The notes beneath the pieces are model-generated. The model had not been told where the DNA came from. It saw nothing but the letters and a program-made list of their open reading frames with translations, and ran no database searches. Both the position numbers and the translations under genes were made by a program. A DNA stretch of 40,036 nt from DATFES01 sp035457725 (lineage in GTDB: Bacteria > Pseudomonadota > Alphaproteobacteria > CACIAM-22H2), in assembly GCA_035457725.1 (NCBI GenBank), contig DATIBC010000001.1:1-40036 (forward strand). Reading direction: 5' to 3'. Below are positions 1 through 8,421 of this stretch, one piece after another; within the stretch, counting starts at the first letter, position 1; each line of letters opens with the position of its first letter.

Positions 1-423
1 ATTCTCGACAGGACGTCTCCTCGAACGGGCCGATACCCGTTGTACCGCGACAACGTTCGCTCGCGGTCATGCTCGAGAATCGTATTGTCGTATCCTGCGT
101 GGTCACCTCGACATTTTACCGGAGTCGCCAGGCCCCGGGGGCCAAAATTCTCGCCTTGGCGAAGCACAGGTTCGCCGACCGTCGATTGCGCAACTTCGTT
201 GTGCACCCCCCACATCCACGATGGCGCCGACGCGGCCGTGGGCCGCGTGGGTCAGAGAGGATCTTCGCTCGAGTAATGACGGCGAAGTTCCGCCTCGTCT
301 CGACCAATCGCCGACATAAGTCCATTCAATGCCCGCTCGAATCGCTCCCCGCCCGATGCGTGGCGGGCGGGTCTCGGCCGACCGATGATCGCCCGATCAG
401 TCGCATTATACCGGTATTTCCGC
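1..423. other. No recognisable gene at left edge
   Basis: I see no supportable coding sequence here. Open frames exist on both strands but are Arg-rich and lack recognisable motifs. The stretch lies beyond the point where the groEL-like remnant stops matching its family, so it may hold further decayed sequence. Only the absence of recognisable motifs is observed. Confidence 0.5.
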
Positions 424-709
424 CTCGGTATCGTCGACGTGCTCGTTCCGTCCCCGACTATTTCGTCCGTCCTCTCGGCGGCTTGACGCAGCATTCGCGC
501 GCCGAGGTGTCCTTCCGGATCCTTGAGGTTTAGTTCCTTGGCGATGGTCATGCCATCGTTGCAGACGATCGGCGCGCTCCATTTTTCTCGATCAGGACCG
601 ACTTGGGTCGCGGCCCCAGTGTCACGCGGACCGCATCGGCGAGTTGTGTGGCGCCGCGAAGCACTTTCTCGCGAGCCGCGGCGCGGAACAGAACTTGCCT
701 GTGCGCCAT
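424..709 (-). pseudogene. groEL-like chaperonin remnant (frameshifted, truncated)
   Basis: A decayed 5' part of a GroEL/Hsp60-family chaperonin gene. It starts at the ATG at 709 with a good ribosome binding site (GGAG and CGGAG just upstream) and reads MAHRQVLFRAAAREKVLRG, then a GroEL-like TLGPRPKSVLIEK stretch. The frame then breaks near 590-600. The neighbouring frame continues with APIVCNDGMTIAKELNLKDP and GDGTSTSTI, which are the apical nucleotide-binding signatures of Hsp60 (VTKDGVTVAKEI and GDGTTTAT). Similarity ends after about 95 codons of an expected 540, so most of the gene is gone. The intact form resembles a divergent groEL paralogue, not the housekeeping copy. It diverges from pdhA, and an FNR-like box lies 190 bp upstream of its start. 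Confidence is high that it is a chaperonin relic, moderate on the exact right boundary. Confidence 0.8.
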
Positions 710-899
710 CTCCGATCTCCTTGGCTAAGCGAGGCGCCGGCGCACCGGTCCCGACGACGCAAGCAAGGATCGCCGTAGTCGACCCCTCGCGGTCCACGGG
801 CGCGCGGACGCCGCTGCGGGCCCAGGGTACGGCGCCGAAATCGCCATCCGCCGGACGCTATATCGCACATGGATTAATGCCGGAACCGTTCGGGGCGCT

Positions 900-913
900 T
901 TGAGATAAATCAA
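900..913. promoter_or_regulatory. FNR/FixK-like box
   Basis: The palindrome TTGAG-ATAA-ATCAA matches the FNR/ANR/FixK consensus TTGAT-N4-ATCAA at 9 of 10 half-site positions. It lies between the divergent groEL relic and pdhA. AT-rich sequence at 872-878, read on the - strand, could be a -10 element at the spacing of a class II site, so the box may originally have served the groEL-like gene. The assignment to one side is inference. Confidence 0.55.
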
Positions 914-1066
914 GCGAGGCACGCGGACGCCCGTGAAACCGGCGAAGCTTGGCCGAGCCCGCGCGTTTGTGGACGCACCGCTCGTTCACGGGCCGATTTT
1001 GCTTCAGGGGCCATCGATCCATACGCCACGTGGACCGGCAGATTCGTTTCTGTCGGTCGATCTCGC

Positions 1067-1080
1067 TTGATCTTTGTCAT
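1067..1080. promoter_or_regulatory. Weak FNR/FixK-like box ahead of pdhA
   Basis: The sequence TTGAT-CTTT-GTCAT has one perfect half-site and one partial one. If it were a class II site centred at -41.5, transcription would begin near 1115, with CAAAAT at 1105-1110 as the -10. That would favour the translation start near 1162 over the GTG at 1123. This is weaker than the other boxes in the window. Confidence 0.35.
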
Positions 1081-1122
1081 TTTCCGGCGGGATTGGCTGT
1101 GCGACAAAATTCGTCATGGTGG

Positions 1123-2256
1123 GTGTCACCGGGACCCCTCCGTGATTCCTGGGAGGCGGCGACGTCAATCATCGCGCGATTCGAAATCGAGCACCTTCAG
1201 TGCCTGGACGCCGAAGGTCTACCGGTCGGTCAGTTGCCGGCGTTTGCCGAAGACCGTGAAGCGCTGCTCGCCATGTACCGCGCGATGGTGCTGGCACGCA
1301 CGTTCGACGCCAAAGCCGTATCGCTTCAGCGGACCGGCCGCCTTGGCACATACGCTTCGGCGCTAGGACAGGAGGCCGTCAGCGTCGGAACCGCCAGCGC
1401 GATGCGCTCCGAGGACGTATTCCTCCCGAGCTTTCGCGAACATGGAGGGCAGCTGGTGCGTGGGGTGACGCTGGTCGAATTGTTTCTGTTCTGGGGCGGC
1501 GATGAACGAGGCAACGTCTTCGCCGGACCGCGCCACGATTTTCCCGTTTCGATCCCCGTCGGAAGCCATGCACCGCACGCGGTCGGCGTGGCGCTGGCGA
1601 TGAAACTCCGTCGCGAACCACGAGCAGCCGTGGCGGTGATCGGAGACGGCGCCACCTCAAAAGGCGACGTATACGAGGCGCTCAATTTCGCGGGCGTATG
1701 GCGGACGCCGGTGATTTTCGTGATCAACAACAATCGGTGGGCGATATCGGTTCCGGTCGAGAAGCAGACCGCCAGTCGGACGCTGGCGCAAAAGGCCATC
1801 GCCGCGGGCATCGAGGGCCTCCAAGTCGACGGCAATGACGTCATCGCCGTTCGCGCGGCGGTGGAACGCGGGCTCGAACGCGCGCGGGGCGGTGGCGGAG
1901 CGGCGTGGATCGAAGCGGTCACCTATCGTCTTGGCGATCACACAACCGCGGACGACGCAAGCCGTTACCGCGATGACGCCCTGGTGTCGCCGCACTGGCA
2001 TGACGAGCCGATTGCGCGGCTTCGTCGCCATCTCGTCCATCGGGGAATGCTGCAAAAAAACGACGAGGAGTCGTTGCTGGAGGATTGCCGATCAGCCGTG
2101 GAGGCGGCGGCGAATGAATACATGGCGACGCCGCCGCAGGACCCGCTGTCGATGTTCGACCACCTCTTCGCCGTGTCGCCGGCCGATCTTAAACGGCAGC
2201 GCGAAGCATTCGCCGCGACGATGACCGTAACCACCTCGCCCCGGTCGACGCGATGA
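1123..2256 (+). CDS. pdhA: Pyruvate/2-oxoacid dehydrogenase E1 component, alpha subunit
   Basis: Alpha subunit of the heterotetrameric, thiamine diphosphate (ThDP)-dependent E1 enzyme that decarboxylates pyruvate or a branched 2-oxoacid and passes the acyl group to lipoyl-E2. The ThDP/Mg motif is clear: GDGATSKGDVYEALN followed by the VINNNRWAISVP end of the motif. The phosphorylation-loop-like segment YRLGDHTTADDASRYRD is also typical. The start is uncertain. GTG at 1123 is in frame. However, the best ribosome binding site, GGGAGG at 1151-1156, sits 5 bases before an ACG at 1162, and the encoded (M)SIIARFEIEHLQ matches the usual family N-terminus. The next gene overlaps it by 4 bases (ATGA), so alpha and beta are translationally coupled. 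An FNR-like box upstream suggests low-oxygen control. Substrate (pyruvate versus branched-chain) cannot be settled from sequence alone. Confidence 0.9.
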   Translation: MSPGPLRDSWEAATSIIARFEIEHLQCLDAEGLPVGQLPAFAEDREALLAMYRAMVLARTFDAKAVSLQRTGRLGTYASALGQEAVSVGTASAMRSEDVFLPSFREHGGQLVRGVTLVELFLFWGGDERGNVFAGPRHDFPVSIPVGSHAPHAVGVALAMKLRREPRAAVAVIGDGATSKGDVYEALNFAGVWRTPVIFVINNNRWAISVPVEKQTASRTLAQKAIAAGIEGLQVDGNDVIAVRAAVERGLERARGGGGAAWIEAVTYRLGDHTTADDASRYRDDALVSPHWHDEPIARLRRHLVHRGMLQKNDEESLLEDCRSAVEAAANEYMATPPQDPLSMFDHLFAVSPADLKRQREAFAATMTVTTSPRSTR

Positions 2257-3233
2257 GCGAGCTATCCCTCGTCCAGGCAGTGAATGCCGCGCTCCGCCGC
2301 GCGATGATCGACGACTCGCATGTCATCGTACTTGGAGAGGATGTCGCCGTGGACGGAGGCGTCTTTCGCGCCACGGACGGCCTGCTGCGGGAATTCGGCA
2401 CCGAGCGGGTAATCGATACGCCGCTCGCGGAAGCCGGGATCGTCGGACTTTCGATCGGCCTTGCCGCGCAAGGCATGCGGCCCGTGGCCGAGATTCAATT
2501 CACCGGGTTCATGTATACGTGCATGGACCAGCTCCTAAATCACGCCTCGCGGTTGCGCAATCGGACACGGGGTCGGCTCAATTGCCCGCTGGTCGTTCGC
2601 TCGCCGTGCGGAGGCGGCATTCGCGCCGTCGAGCACCACTCCGAGAGTCCCGAAGCGATGTTCGCTCACGTGCCCGGACTGCGGGTGGTGATTCCGTCCT
2701 CGGCGGCGCGCGCCTATGGGCTACTGCTCGCCGCCATTCGTGATGCCGATCCGGTCGTTTTCCTTGAGCCAACCCGCCTGTACCGGGCGGCAAGGGACGA
2801 AATCGTCGACGACGGAACGAGCCTGCCGCTCGACAAGGCGTTCAATCTTCGCTCCGGGACCGACGCGACGCTCATCGCGTGGGGCGCCCTCGTTCATGAG
2901 TCGCTTGCCGTCGCAGCCGAGCTGGCGAGCGAGGGCATATCGGTCGAGGTAATTGATGTGGCGACGCTGAAGCCGCTCGACACGGAAACGATTCTGGCTT
3001 CGGTCGCCAAAACCGGACGTTGCGTCATCGTCCACGAGGCGCCGCTGACCGCGGGCTTCGGCGCCGAGATCGCCGCGCGGCTGGCCGAAGAGGGGCTCTC
3101 GTCGCTTCTCGCGCCGATCGTACGCGTCGCTGGCTACGACACGGTGATGCCGCTGCCCCGCCTCGAGCACCATTACCTGCCGGACACGCGGCGCATCGCC
3201 GCCGCCGTGCGTCGGGTACTCGCTTATCGGTGA
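2253..3233 (+). CDS. pdhB: Pyruvate/2-oxoacid dehydrogenase E1 component, beta subunit
   Basis: Beta subunit of the alpha2beta2 E1, which with the upstream alpha subunit forms the ThDP active site. The protein is 326 residues, normal for the family. It has the transketolase pyrimidine-binding domain near the N-terminus (VIVLGEDVAVDGGVF, then DTPLAEAGIVG and EIQFTGFMY) and a C-terminal transketolase domain (ATLIAWGALVHESLAVA, VIDVATLKPLD, VIVHEAPLTAGFGAEIA). The HHSESPEAMF segment is a conserved active-site loop. The ATG at 2253 overlaps the end of pdhA in an ATGA arrangement. The E2 gene follows after 6 bases, so all three genes are one transcriptional unit. Confidence 0.93.
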   Translation: MSELSLVQAVNAALRRAMIDDSHVIVLGEDVAVDGGVFRATDGLLREFGTERVIDTPLAEAGIVGLSIGLAAQGMRPVAEIQFTGFMYTCMDQLLNHASRLRNRTRGRLNCPLVVRSPCGGGIRAVEHHSESPEAMFAHVPGLRVVIPSSAARAYGLLLAAIRDADPVVFLEPTRLYRAARDEIVDDGTSLPLDKAFNLRSGTDATLIAWGALVHESLAVAAELASEGISVEVIDVATLKPLDTETILASVAKTGRCVIVHEAPLTAGFGAEIAARLAEEGLSSLLAPIVRVAGYDTVMPLPRLEHHYLPDTRRIAAAVRRVLAYR

Positions 3234-3239
3234 CGCAGG

Positions 3240-4346
3240 ATGACGACGTTCAATCTCCCCGACCTGGGCGAAGGCTTGCGCGAGGCGGAAATCATCCAAT
3301 GGCACGTCGCGCAAGGCGATCATGTCGTTGCCGATCAGCCGCTCGTGTCGGTGGAGACCGAGAAGGCGGTGGTCGAAATTCCCAGCCCGTCCTCGGCCCG
3401 CGTCGCGCGAATTTGCGCCAAGATCGGCGACCGGATCAAGGTCGGGGCGCCCCTGGTTGAGTTCGAGGAAGGTCAACGGGCCGATACCGGCACGGTCGTC
3501 GGCGACATCGCCGGCGCCGGCCTACCGTCGACGGTTGAAGGCGAGGCGGAGGCGCAAGGGCGTCGCGGCTCCGACATCAAGGCCAATCCGGCGGTCCGGG
3601 CGCTTGCGCGCGGGCTCGACATCGATCTGTCCACCGTTCGCCCCACCGGTCCCGACGGCACGGTGACCTCCCAGGACGTTCGCGAGGCCGCCGCCGCGTT
3701 GGCGAGATCGAGCCCGCCCGACCCGCTCAAGGGCGTTCGCCGCGCCATGGCGCTCAACATGATGCGAGCGGGAGCCGAAGTCGTTCCCGCCACGGTCTCG
3801 GACGACGCCGACATTGACGCCTGGCCGAATGACGAAGACGTCACGATCCGCCTGATTCGCGCGATCGTCGCCGGCTGTCGCGCCGCACCGATGCTGAATG
3901 CATGGTACGACGGGCAAAAGATGGAACGCCGCCTCCATGCCAACGTCGACCTCGGCGTCGCGGTCGACACCGGCGATGGCCTGTTCGTTCCCATTCTACG
4001 CAATGTCGACGCGCGCGATGCGGTGGATTTGCGCCGCGGTCTCGAAGCGATGAAAGCGGACGTGCGCGCGCGAACCGTGCCTTTGAAGGAGCTGCGCGGT
4101 CAGACGATCACTCTGTCCAACTTCGGCATGTTCGCCGGACGCTATGCCTCGCTTGCGCTGGTTCCGCCGCAGGTGGCGATCGTCGGCGCGGGACGAATCG
4201 CGCCGCGCGTCGTTGCCATCGATGGAAAGGCCGCCGTGCATCGAATTCTGCCGCTGTCGCTCACGTTCGACCATCGCGCGGTCACCGGGGGTGAAGCCGC
4301 CCGGTTTCTGGCGGCGATGATCGCCGATCTCGAGAAGGGGGAATGA
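3240..4346 (+). CDS. pdhC: Dihydrolipoamide acyltransferase (E2) of the 2-oxoacid dehydrogenase complex
   Basis: Core acyltransferase that moves the acyl group from E1 to CoA. Domains in order: one lipoyl domain (residues about 1-78, lipoylation lysine K42 in VETEKAVVE), a peripheral subunit-binding domain (about 112-150, ANPAVRALARGLDIDL then GPDGTVTSQDV), and the catalytic domain (about 165-368). The protein is 368 residues, short for an E2 because it has a single lipoyl domain. The catalytic motif normally HxxxDG reads HRAVTG (H345, T349), so the usual Asp is Thr; I believe some relatives share this but could not check. No dihydrolipoamide dehydrogenase (E3) gene is in the window, so E3 must come from elsewhere. 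Confidence 0.9.
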   Translation: MTTFNLPDLGEGLREAEIIQWHVAQGDHVVADQPLVSVETEKAVVEIPSPSSARVARICAKIGDRIKVGAPLVEFEEGQRADTGTVVGDIAGAGLPSTVEGEAEAQGRRGSDIKANPAVRALARGLDIDLSTVRPTGPDGTVTSQDVREAAAALARSSPPDPLKGVRRAMALNMMRAGAEVVPATVSDDADIDAWPNDEDVTIRLIRAIVAGCRAAPMLNAWYDGQKMERRLHANVDLGVAVDTGDGLFVPILRNVDARDAVDLRRGLEAMKADVRARTVPLKELRGQTITLSNFGMFAGRYASLALVPPQVAIVGAGRIAPRVVAIDGKAAVHRILPLSLTFDHRAVTGGEAARFLAAMIADLEKGE

Positions 4347-4365
4347 TTCAGAGGGATGCCAGCCG

Positions 4366-5472
4366 ATGAATGACGCGTTGAGCTATGCTGACGAATTCGG
4401 ACCGATAAAGATCGTGCATATCTATGAACCTAGAACCGGTTTACGGGCGATCGTCGCCATCGACAACGTGGCGTGTGGGCCCGCAATCGGCGGAGTCCGG
4501 ATGGCGCGCGACGTCAGCACGACGGAGGCGTTCCGGCTCGCGCGCGCCATGACGCAGAAAAACGCCGCGGCGGGCCTCGCCCATGGCGGGGGAAAGTCGG
4601 TGATATTCGGCGATCCGAAGATGCCGCTCGCCGAAAAGGAGCGAACCGTCCGCGCCTTCGCCCAGGCGATCGGTGAGTTGAGCGAATACATTCCGGGACC
4701 CGACATGGGCACCGACGAGCGATGCATGGGATGGATCAAGGACGAGATCGGTCGCGCGGTCGGACTTCCGCGCGAACTCGGCGGAATTCCGCTCGACGAG
4801 ATCGGCGCGACGGGGTTCGGAATTGCGGTCGCGGTCGACGCAGCACGCGAGTTCATAGGGCTCGATCTGAAGGGAGCGCGCGTGGCCGTGCAGGGGTTCG
4901 GCGCGGTCGGTCGGCACGCGGCGCGCTTTCTTCGCCAAAGGGGCGCCACGCTTGTCGCCGCGAGTGATTCGCACGGCACGCTCGTCGATCCCGATGGACT
5001 CGACGTCGCGGCGCTCACGGCGCTGAAGCATGAGGGTCGACCGTTATCGGAGCATCCGGCCGGAAGAAAACTCGATCGCGATGCGATCCTCGACGTCCCT
5101 TGCGACATTTGGATCCCGGCGGCTCGACCCGACGTTTTGACCGAGTCAAACGTCGGACGCTTGAAGGCCCGGCTCGTGGCGGAAGGCGCCAATATTCCCG
5201 CGACGGTGGAGGCGGAACAGGCGCTGCATCGAAACGGGACACTGGTCATTCCCGATTTCATCGCCAACGCGGGTGGCGTCATTTGCGCGGCGATCGAATA
5301 CCGAAGCGGGAGCGAGGCACAAGTCTTCGCGGCGATCGAGGAAAAGATATCGACCAACACGCGCCACGTTCTCGCGGCATCGAGGGAATCGAATGCCACG
5401 CCGCGCGCGGCGGCGAGCGATCTCGCAGAGAGGCGCGTGCGTCGGGCGATGGAATTTCGCCGCTCGGGCTGA
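4366..5472 (+). CDS. Glu/Leu/Phe/Val-family amino acid dehydrogenase
   Basis: NAD(P)-dependent oxidative deaminase of the Glu/Leu/Phe/Val dehydrogenase family, 368 residues, about the length of leucine and phenylalanine dehydrogenases rather than the roughly 420-450 of glutamate dehydrogenases. The N-terminal domain carries GPAIGGVRMARD and the catalytic-lysine region NAAAGLAHGGGKSVIFGDP; the glycine-rich region is followed by PGPDMGTDERCMGW. The Rossmann domain shows VAVQGFGAVGRHAARFL. The gene begins 19 bases after the E2 stop with a purine-rich site (AGAGGG) ahead of the ATG, so it probably belongs to the pdh operon. Its product would be a 2-oxoacid that the neighbouring dehydrogenase could oxidise, which hints at branched-chain substrates for both. 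That link is inference. Confidence 0.85.
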   Translation: MNDALSYADEFGPIKIVHIYEPRTGLRAIVAIDNVACGPAIGGVRMARDVSTTEAFRLARAMTQKNAAAGLAHGGGKSVIFGDPKMPLAEKERTVRAFAQAIGELSEYIPGPDMGTDERCMGWIKDEIGRAVGLPRELGGIPLDEIGATGFGIAVAVDAAREFIGLDLKGARVAVQGFGAVGRHAARFLRQRGATLVAASDSHGTLVDPDGLDVAALTALKHEGRPLSEHPAGRKLDRDAILDVPCDIWIPAARPDVLTESNVGRLKARLVAEGANIPATVEAEQALHRNGTLVIPDFIANAGGVICAAIEYRSGSEAQVFAAIEEKISTNTRHVLAASRESNATPRAAASDLAERRVRRAMEFRRSG

Positions 5473-5523
5473 TCGAGCCCAACCGCCCAAGATCAGCCGC
5501 AGTGCAGGAGCTAGGTCGTTTCG

Positions 5524-6918
5524 ATGAGTTCCGTTCGCCCGCCGGCCAGGCCGCTTGCTGTCGATCTGTACCAGCTGACGATGGCGCAAGCGTATCACGC
5601 GGCGGGCATGTTGGACGTGGCCGTTTTTGAGTTCTTTATCCGAAAGCTTCCATCCTGCCGCAATTTCCTGCTCGCCGCCGGCCTCGCGCAGGCAATCGAG
5701 TTTCTCACCGGATTCCACTTTGGCGATGACGACATCGACTGGCTGCGGCGTGGCCGACGATTCCGCCCGGAGTTTCTCGAGTACCTGCGCGAAGTTCGCT
5801 TTCGTGGCGATGTTCACGCAGTGGCGGAAGGAACGATCGTATTTCCGAACGAGCCCATCTTGCGTGTCACGGCGCCTATGCCCGTTGCGCAAATGGTGGA
5901 ATCGAGGCTGATCAACATCCTTCATTACCAGACGCTGATCGCCTCGAAGGCGGCACGAATGGTCCTGGTTGGGGCCGACAAGACGATGATCGATTTCGGG
6001 TTTCGTCGCGCCCACGGCGAGGAGGCGGGACTTCTCGCGGCGCGGGCGAGCTACATCGCCGGATTCGCCGGGACGGCGACGGTCGAGGCGGAGCGCATGT
6101 TCGCCGTTCCCAGCTTCGGAACCATGGCGCACTCGTTCGTCCAAGCGCATCGCAGCGAAACCGACGCCTTTCGACTCTTCGCCCGGACGTGGCCACAAGA
6201 CGCGGTATTCCTCATCGATACCTACGACACGGAGGATGGCGCGCGCCGAGTGGCGGCGCTCGCCCCGGAACTTGCCCGCGAGGGTATTCGCATCAAGGGC
6301 GTGCGCCTTGATAGCGGAGACCTCGTCGATCTCGCGGTCAAAGTCCGCCGGATTCTCGATGCGGCGGGGTTGACGGACGCACGAATCTTCGCCAGCAGCA
6401 GCGTCGACGAATATGTCATCGCCAGGGCGAATGCCGCGGGTGCGCCGATCGATGCGTATGGAATCGGCACTCACCTGACGACTTCCTCCGACGCACCGTA
6501 TCTCGATTGCGCTTACAAATTGCAGGAATACGCCGGGCTCCCACGGCGGAAGCGGTCGCCCGGGAAAAGCACGTGGCCCGGCAGGAAGCAGGTGATTCGA
6601 CGCCATAACGAAAGCGGCGTCATGGTCGGCGACTTTCTTTGCATCGATGGTGAAACGCTCCCCGGCCAGCCGCTCATATGTCCGACGATGGCCCAGGGAT
6701 CGCGCTTGGCGCCACAGGAGCCTTTGGACGCCATTCGTGCCCGCGTGGCAACGAATCTCGCCGCCTTACCCGCCGCACTGCGGGGATTGGACGCGTGCGC
6801 ACCGTATCCTGTGGAAATATCGTCGTCCTTGCGACGGCTCGCCGAGGAAGTCGACGGGCGCGTCGCCGCCGACGCCGCCAAGTTCGACCGGACGGGCCCG
6901 CCCAGCGCGCCACCTTGA
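5524..6918 (+). CDS. pncB: Nicotinate phosphoribosyltransferase
   Basis: Makes nicotinate mononucleotide from nicotinate and PRPP in the Preiss-Handler NAD salvage pathway. The 464-residue protein has the expected N-terminus VDLYQLTMAQAYHAAGM, then FEFFIRKLP, the QTLIASKAAR segment, the FGFRRAHG substrate site, FLIDTYDT, GVRLDSGDL and YGIGTHL, all recognisable from the family. AGGAG lies just upstream of the ATG. The gene follows the amino acid dehydrogenase by 51 bases; a small hairpin (GGGCT/AGCCC) sits near the end of that gene. In this context it would restore the NAD pool when redox balance shifts, in keeping with the NAD-linked dehydrogenases ahead of it. Confidence 0.93.
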   Translation: MSSVRPPARPLAVDLYQLTMAQAYHAAGMLDVAVFEFFIRKLPSCRNFLLAAGLAQAIEFLTGFHFGDDDIDWLRRGRRFRPEFLEYLREVRFRGDVHAVAEGTIVFPNEPILRVTAPMPVAQMVESRLINILHYQTLIASKAARMVLVGADKTMIDFGFRRAHGEEAGLLAARASYIAGFAGTATVEAERMFAVPSFGTMAHSFVQAHRSETDAFRLFARTWPQDAVFLIDTYDTEDGARRVAALAPELAREGIRIKGVRLDSGDLVDLAVKVRRILDAAGLTDARIFASSSVDEYVIARANAAGAPIDAYGIGTHLTTSSDAPYLDCAYKLQEYAGLPRRKRSPGKSTWPGRKQVIRRHNESGVMVGDFLCIDGETLPGQPLICPTMAQGSRLAPQEPLDAIRARVATNLAALPAALRGLDACAPYPVEISSSLRRLAEEVDGRVAADAAKFDRTGPPSAPP

Positions 6919-6983
6919 GTGTACCCCGAACGCGGCGCGGGGCGCCGATCATCGGGCGACCGGCAGGCGACATCGAGCACGCC

Positions 6984-7211
6984 CGCCGCGTCGTGGCGTC
7001 GCTGCAGCCGCTGCGAATCGTCGCAATCGCCACCATCCGGGTGTTGCCGAATGCCGGCATGGTGGTAATTTGCGCCGGCGGCGGCGGTAAACCGGTCGTC
7101 GAACGCGCCGGTAAGCGATATGACGACGAGGCGGACTTGGACAAGGATGTCGCCGCGGCGTGTCTCGCCTCGGAATTGCAAGCCGACGTTCCGCTGCTGC
7201 TTACGCGCTAG
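6984..7211 (+). pseudogene. Carbamate kinase remnant (arcC-like)
   Basis: A central fragment of a carbamate kinase gene, the enzyme that makes ATP from carbamoyl phosphate in fermentative arginine breakdown. The readable part has RRVVASLQPLRIV, then the signature VVICAGGGGKPVVER (usually VVICAGGGGIPVV), then DKDVAAACLASELQADV and LLLT, which normally leads into the Asp-rich C-terminal region. A stop follows at once, and the N-terminal portion (start to about residue 160 of a usual 310) is missing. Deviations such as K for I after the GGGG motif fit relaxed selection. It lies immediately before the usp promoter. Families of this kind often sit in FNR-controlled fermentative clusters, so this is probably a lost member of the same island. 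Confidence 0.8.
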
Positions 7212-7228
7212 GCGGCGATCAGACGCAC

Positions 7229-7242
7229 TTGACCTGAATCAA
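7229..7242. promoter_or_regulatory. FNR/FixK-like box ahead of usp
   Basis: TTGAC-CTGA-ATCAA, 9 of 10 half-site bases matching FNR consensus. Its centre (7235.5) is 41.5 bases before position 7277, and a TAnnnT -10 candidate, TAGGGT, lies at 7264-7269, the geometry of a class II activated promoter. The usp start is at 7300. This is one of the most convincing regulatory sites in the window. Confidence 0.7.
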
Positions 7243-7299
7243 GGCGTGCCGCCAACCGTTCGCTAGGGTTGATGCCGTTATCGTTTGGGGAGGAAACTC

Positions 7300-7833
7300 G
7301 TGCCCAGAAAAATCCTTGTCGCCCTTGATGGCTCGGACCACTCCGCCAAGGCGCTTGAGCTGGCGGCCGAGACGGCGCGGGCGCAAAGTGCCTCGATCTC
7401 GATCGTTCATGTCGTCACCGACCGCGCGTTGAGCGCGGATGAGCGCCGTATGGTCGAGATCGAGCACCTTGCGGCGGGCCGCGCCGATCCTGAACTCGGG
7501 CGGCTGCTCGACCACCGCGGCGACGCTGAACTGGTCGTGCCGGCGCTTATGGCTCGGGTGCGCGAAACCGAGCGGATCGCGCGCGAGGCGATTGGTCGAA
7601 GGCTCCTCGATGACGCGCGGACGACGCTTACGAAACTGGGCGCCACGATCGGCGAGATGGTTCTGGAGGCCGGCGATCCGGGCGCGCGCATCGCGGCGAC
7701 GGCAGATCGGCTCGGCGTCGACCAGATCGTCATCGGCGCGCGCGGGCGCGGCGCGTTGACAGGACTGGTGCTCGGCAGCGTCTCGCAAAAAGTCGTTCAC
7801 CTTGCGCATTGCCCGTGCACCATCGTCAAATGA
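7300..7833 (+). CDS. Universal stress protein (UspA family)
   Basis: Single-domain UspA-fold protein of 177 residues, about 30 longer than the classic 145-residue form because of an insertion after beta2 (about residues 45-100). The N-terminal strand KILVALDGSDHSAKAL is typical, and the ATP-binding signature GxxGxxxxxxxxxGS is intact near the C-terminus (GARGRGALTGLVLGS), followed by VSQKVVHLAHCPCTIV. The GTG at 7300 is chosen because GGGGAGG at 7287-7293 lies 6 bases upstream; a TTG at 7285 is in frame but has no such site. An FNR-like box stands at the right distance for activation. Usp proteins of this kind are commonly induced in anoxic or starved cells, and the partner or ligand here is unknown. 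Confidence 0.9.
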   Translation: MPRKILVALDGSDHSAKALELAAETARAQSASISIVHVVTDRALSADERRMVEIEHLAAGRADPELGRLLDHRGDAELVVPALMARVRETERIAREAIGRRLLDDARTTLTKLGATIGEMVLEAGDPGARIAATADRLGVDQIVIGARGRGALTGLVLGSVSQKVVHLAHCPCTIVK

Positions 7834-7943
7834 TCCGCCGTCTCGGTGAACGGCGATGAATGTCGCCTCTTAATCACGCCGGAAGGCAGTTTCCGCCTAT
7901 TGTGGACCGCCCGGCCGCAAGATGCCGGTCCAAGCGTGGCTTC

Positions 7944-8399
7944 ATGAGCGATTTGATCGATACCGCTGCGCTCCAGCCATCGCAATTGCGATGGAGCCAT
8001 TTCGAGCATGGAGCCGACATCGGGATCAGCGGCGAAGGCGCCACGCTTGCCGAGACATTCGCCGCCGTGGCGACCGCGCTCACGGCGATCGTCACCGATC
8101 CGGCCGCGGTCAAGGACGACGCCGCCGTCGCGATAAGCTGCGAGGCGCCTTCGCCTCAATTGTTACTTGTCGATTTCCTGAACGCGATCATTTTCCAAAT
8201 GGCGACCAACGATCTGCTGTTCCGCCGCTATCGCGTCGAGACCGACGGCGTTAACCTACGCGCGACGGCGTGGGGCGAACGCGTAGACCTGGTCCGCCAC
8301 GCCCCCGCGGTGGAGCCCAAGGGCGCCACATATACCGCGCTGACGGTGGAGCGCCGGGCCGATGGCCGATGGCGCGCCGCCTGCGTGATCGACGTTTAG
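7944..8399 (+). CDS. Archease (RtcB cofactor)
   Basis: Archease accelerates guanylylation and turnover of the RNA ligase RtcB and lies directly upstream of rtcB here, 22 bases apart, which fixes the assignment. The 151-residue product starts at the ATG at 7944 (MSDLIDTAALQ). An upstream in-frame ATG at 7860 would add 28 residues unlike the family. Family marks are WSHFEHGADIGISGEGATL with the conserved Asp, the LLLVDFLNAIIF segment and the C-terminal PKGATYTALTVER, which corresponds to the conserved KAAT/Y strand. No strong ribosome binding site is visible at either start, so coupling to usp mRNA is possible. Confidence 0.85.
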   Translation: MSDLIDTAALQPSQLRWSHFEHGADIGISGEGATLAETFAAVATALTAIVTDPAAVKDDAAVAISCEAPSPQLLLVDFLNAIIFQMATNDLLFRRYRVETDGVNLRATAWGERVDLVRHAPAVEPKGATYTALTVERRADGRWRAACVIDV

Positions 8400-8421
8400 C
8401 CGGCGGCGAGGAGGCGAGCCG

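Larger units (their letters stand above)
710..1122. other. Divergent control region between groEL relic and pdhA
   Basis: No gene is supported in these roughly 400 bases. The region holds an FNR-like box at 900-913 and a weaker one at 1067-1080. The open frame of pdhA extends back to 949, but that extension is Arg/Cys-rich, unlike the E1 family N-terminus, and is more likely leader DNA. Confidence 0.55.
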
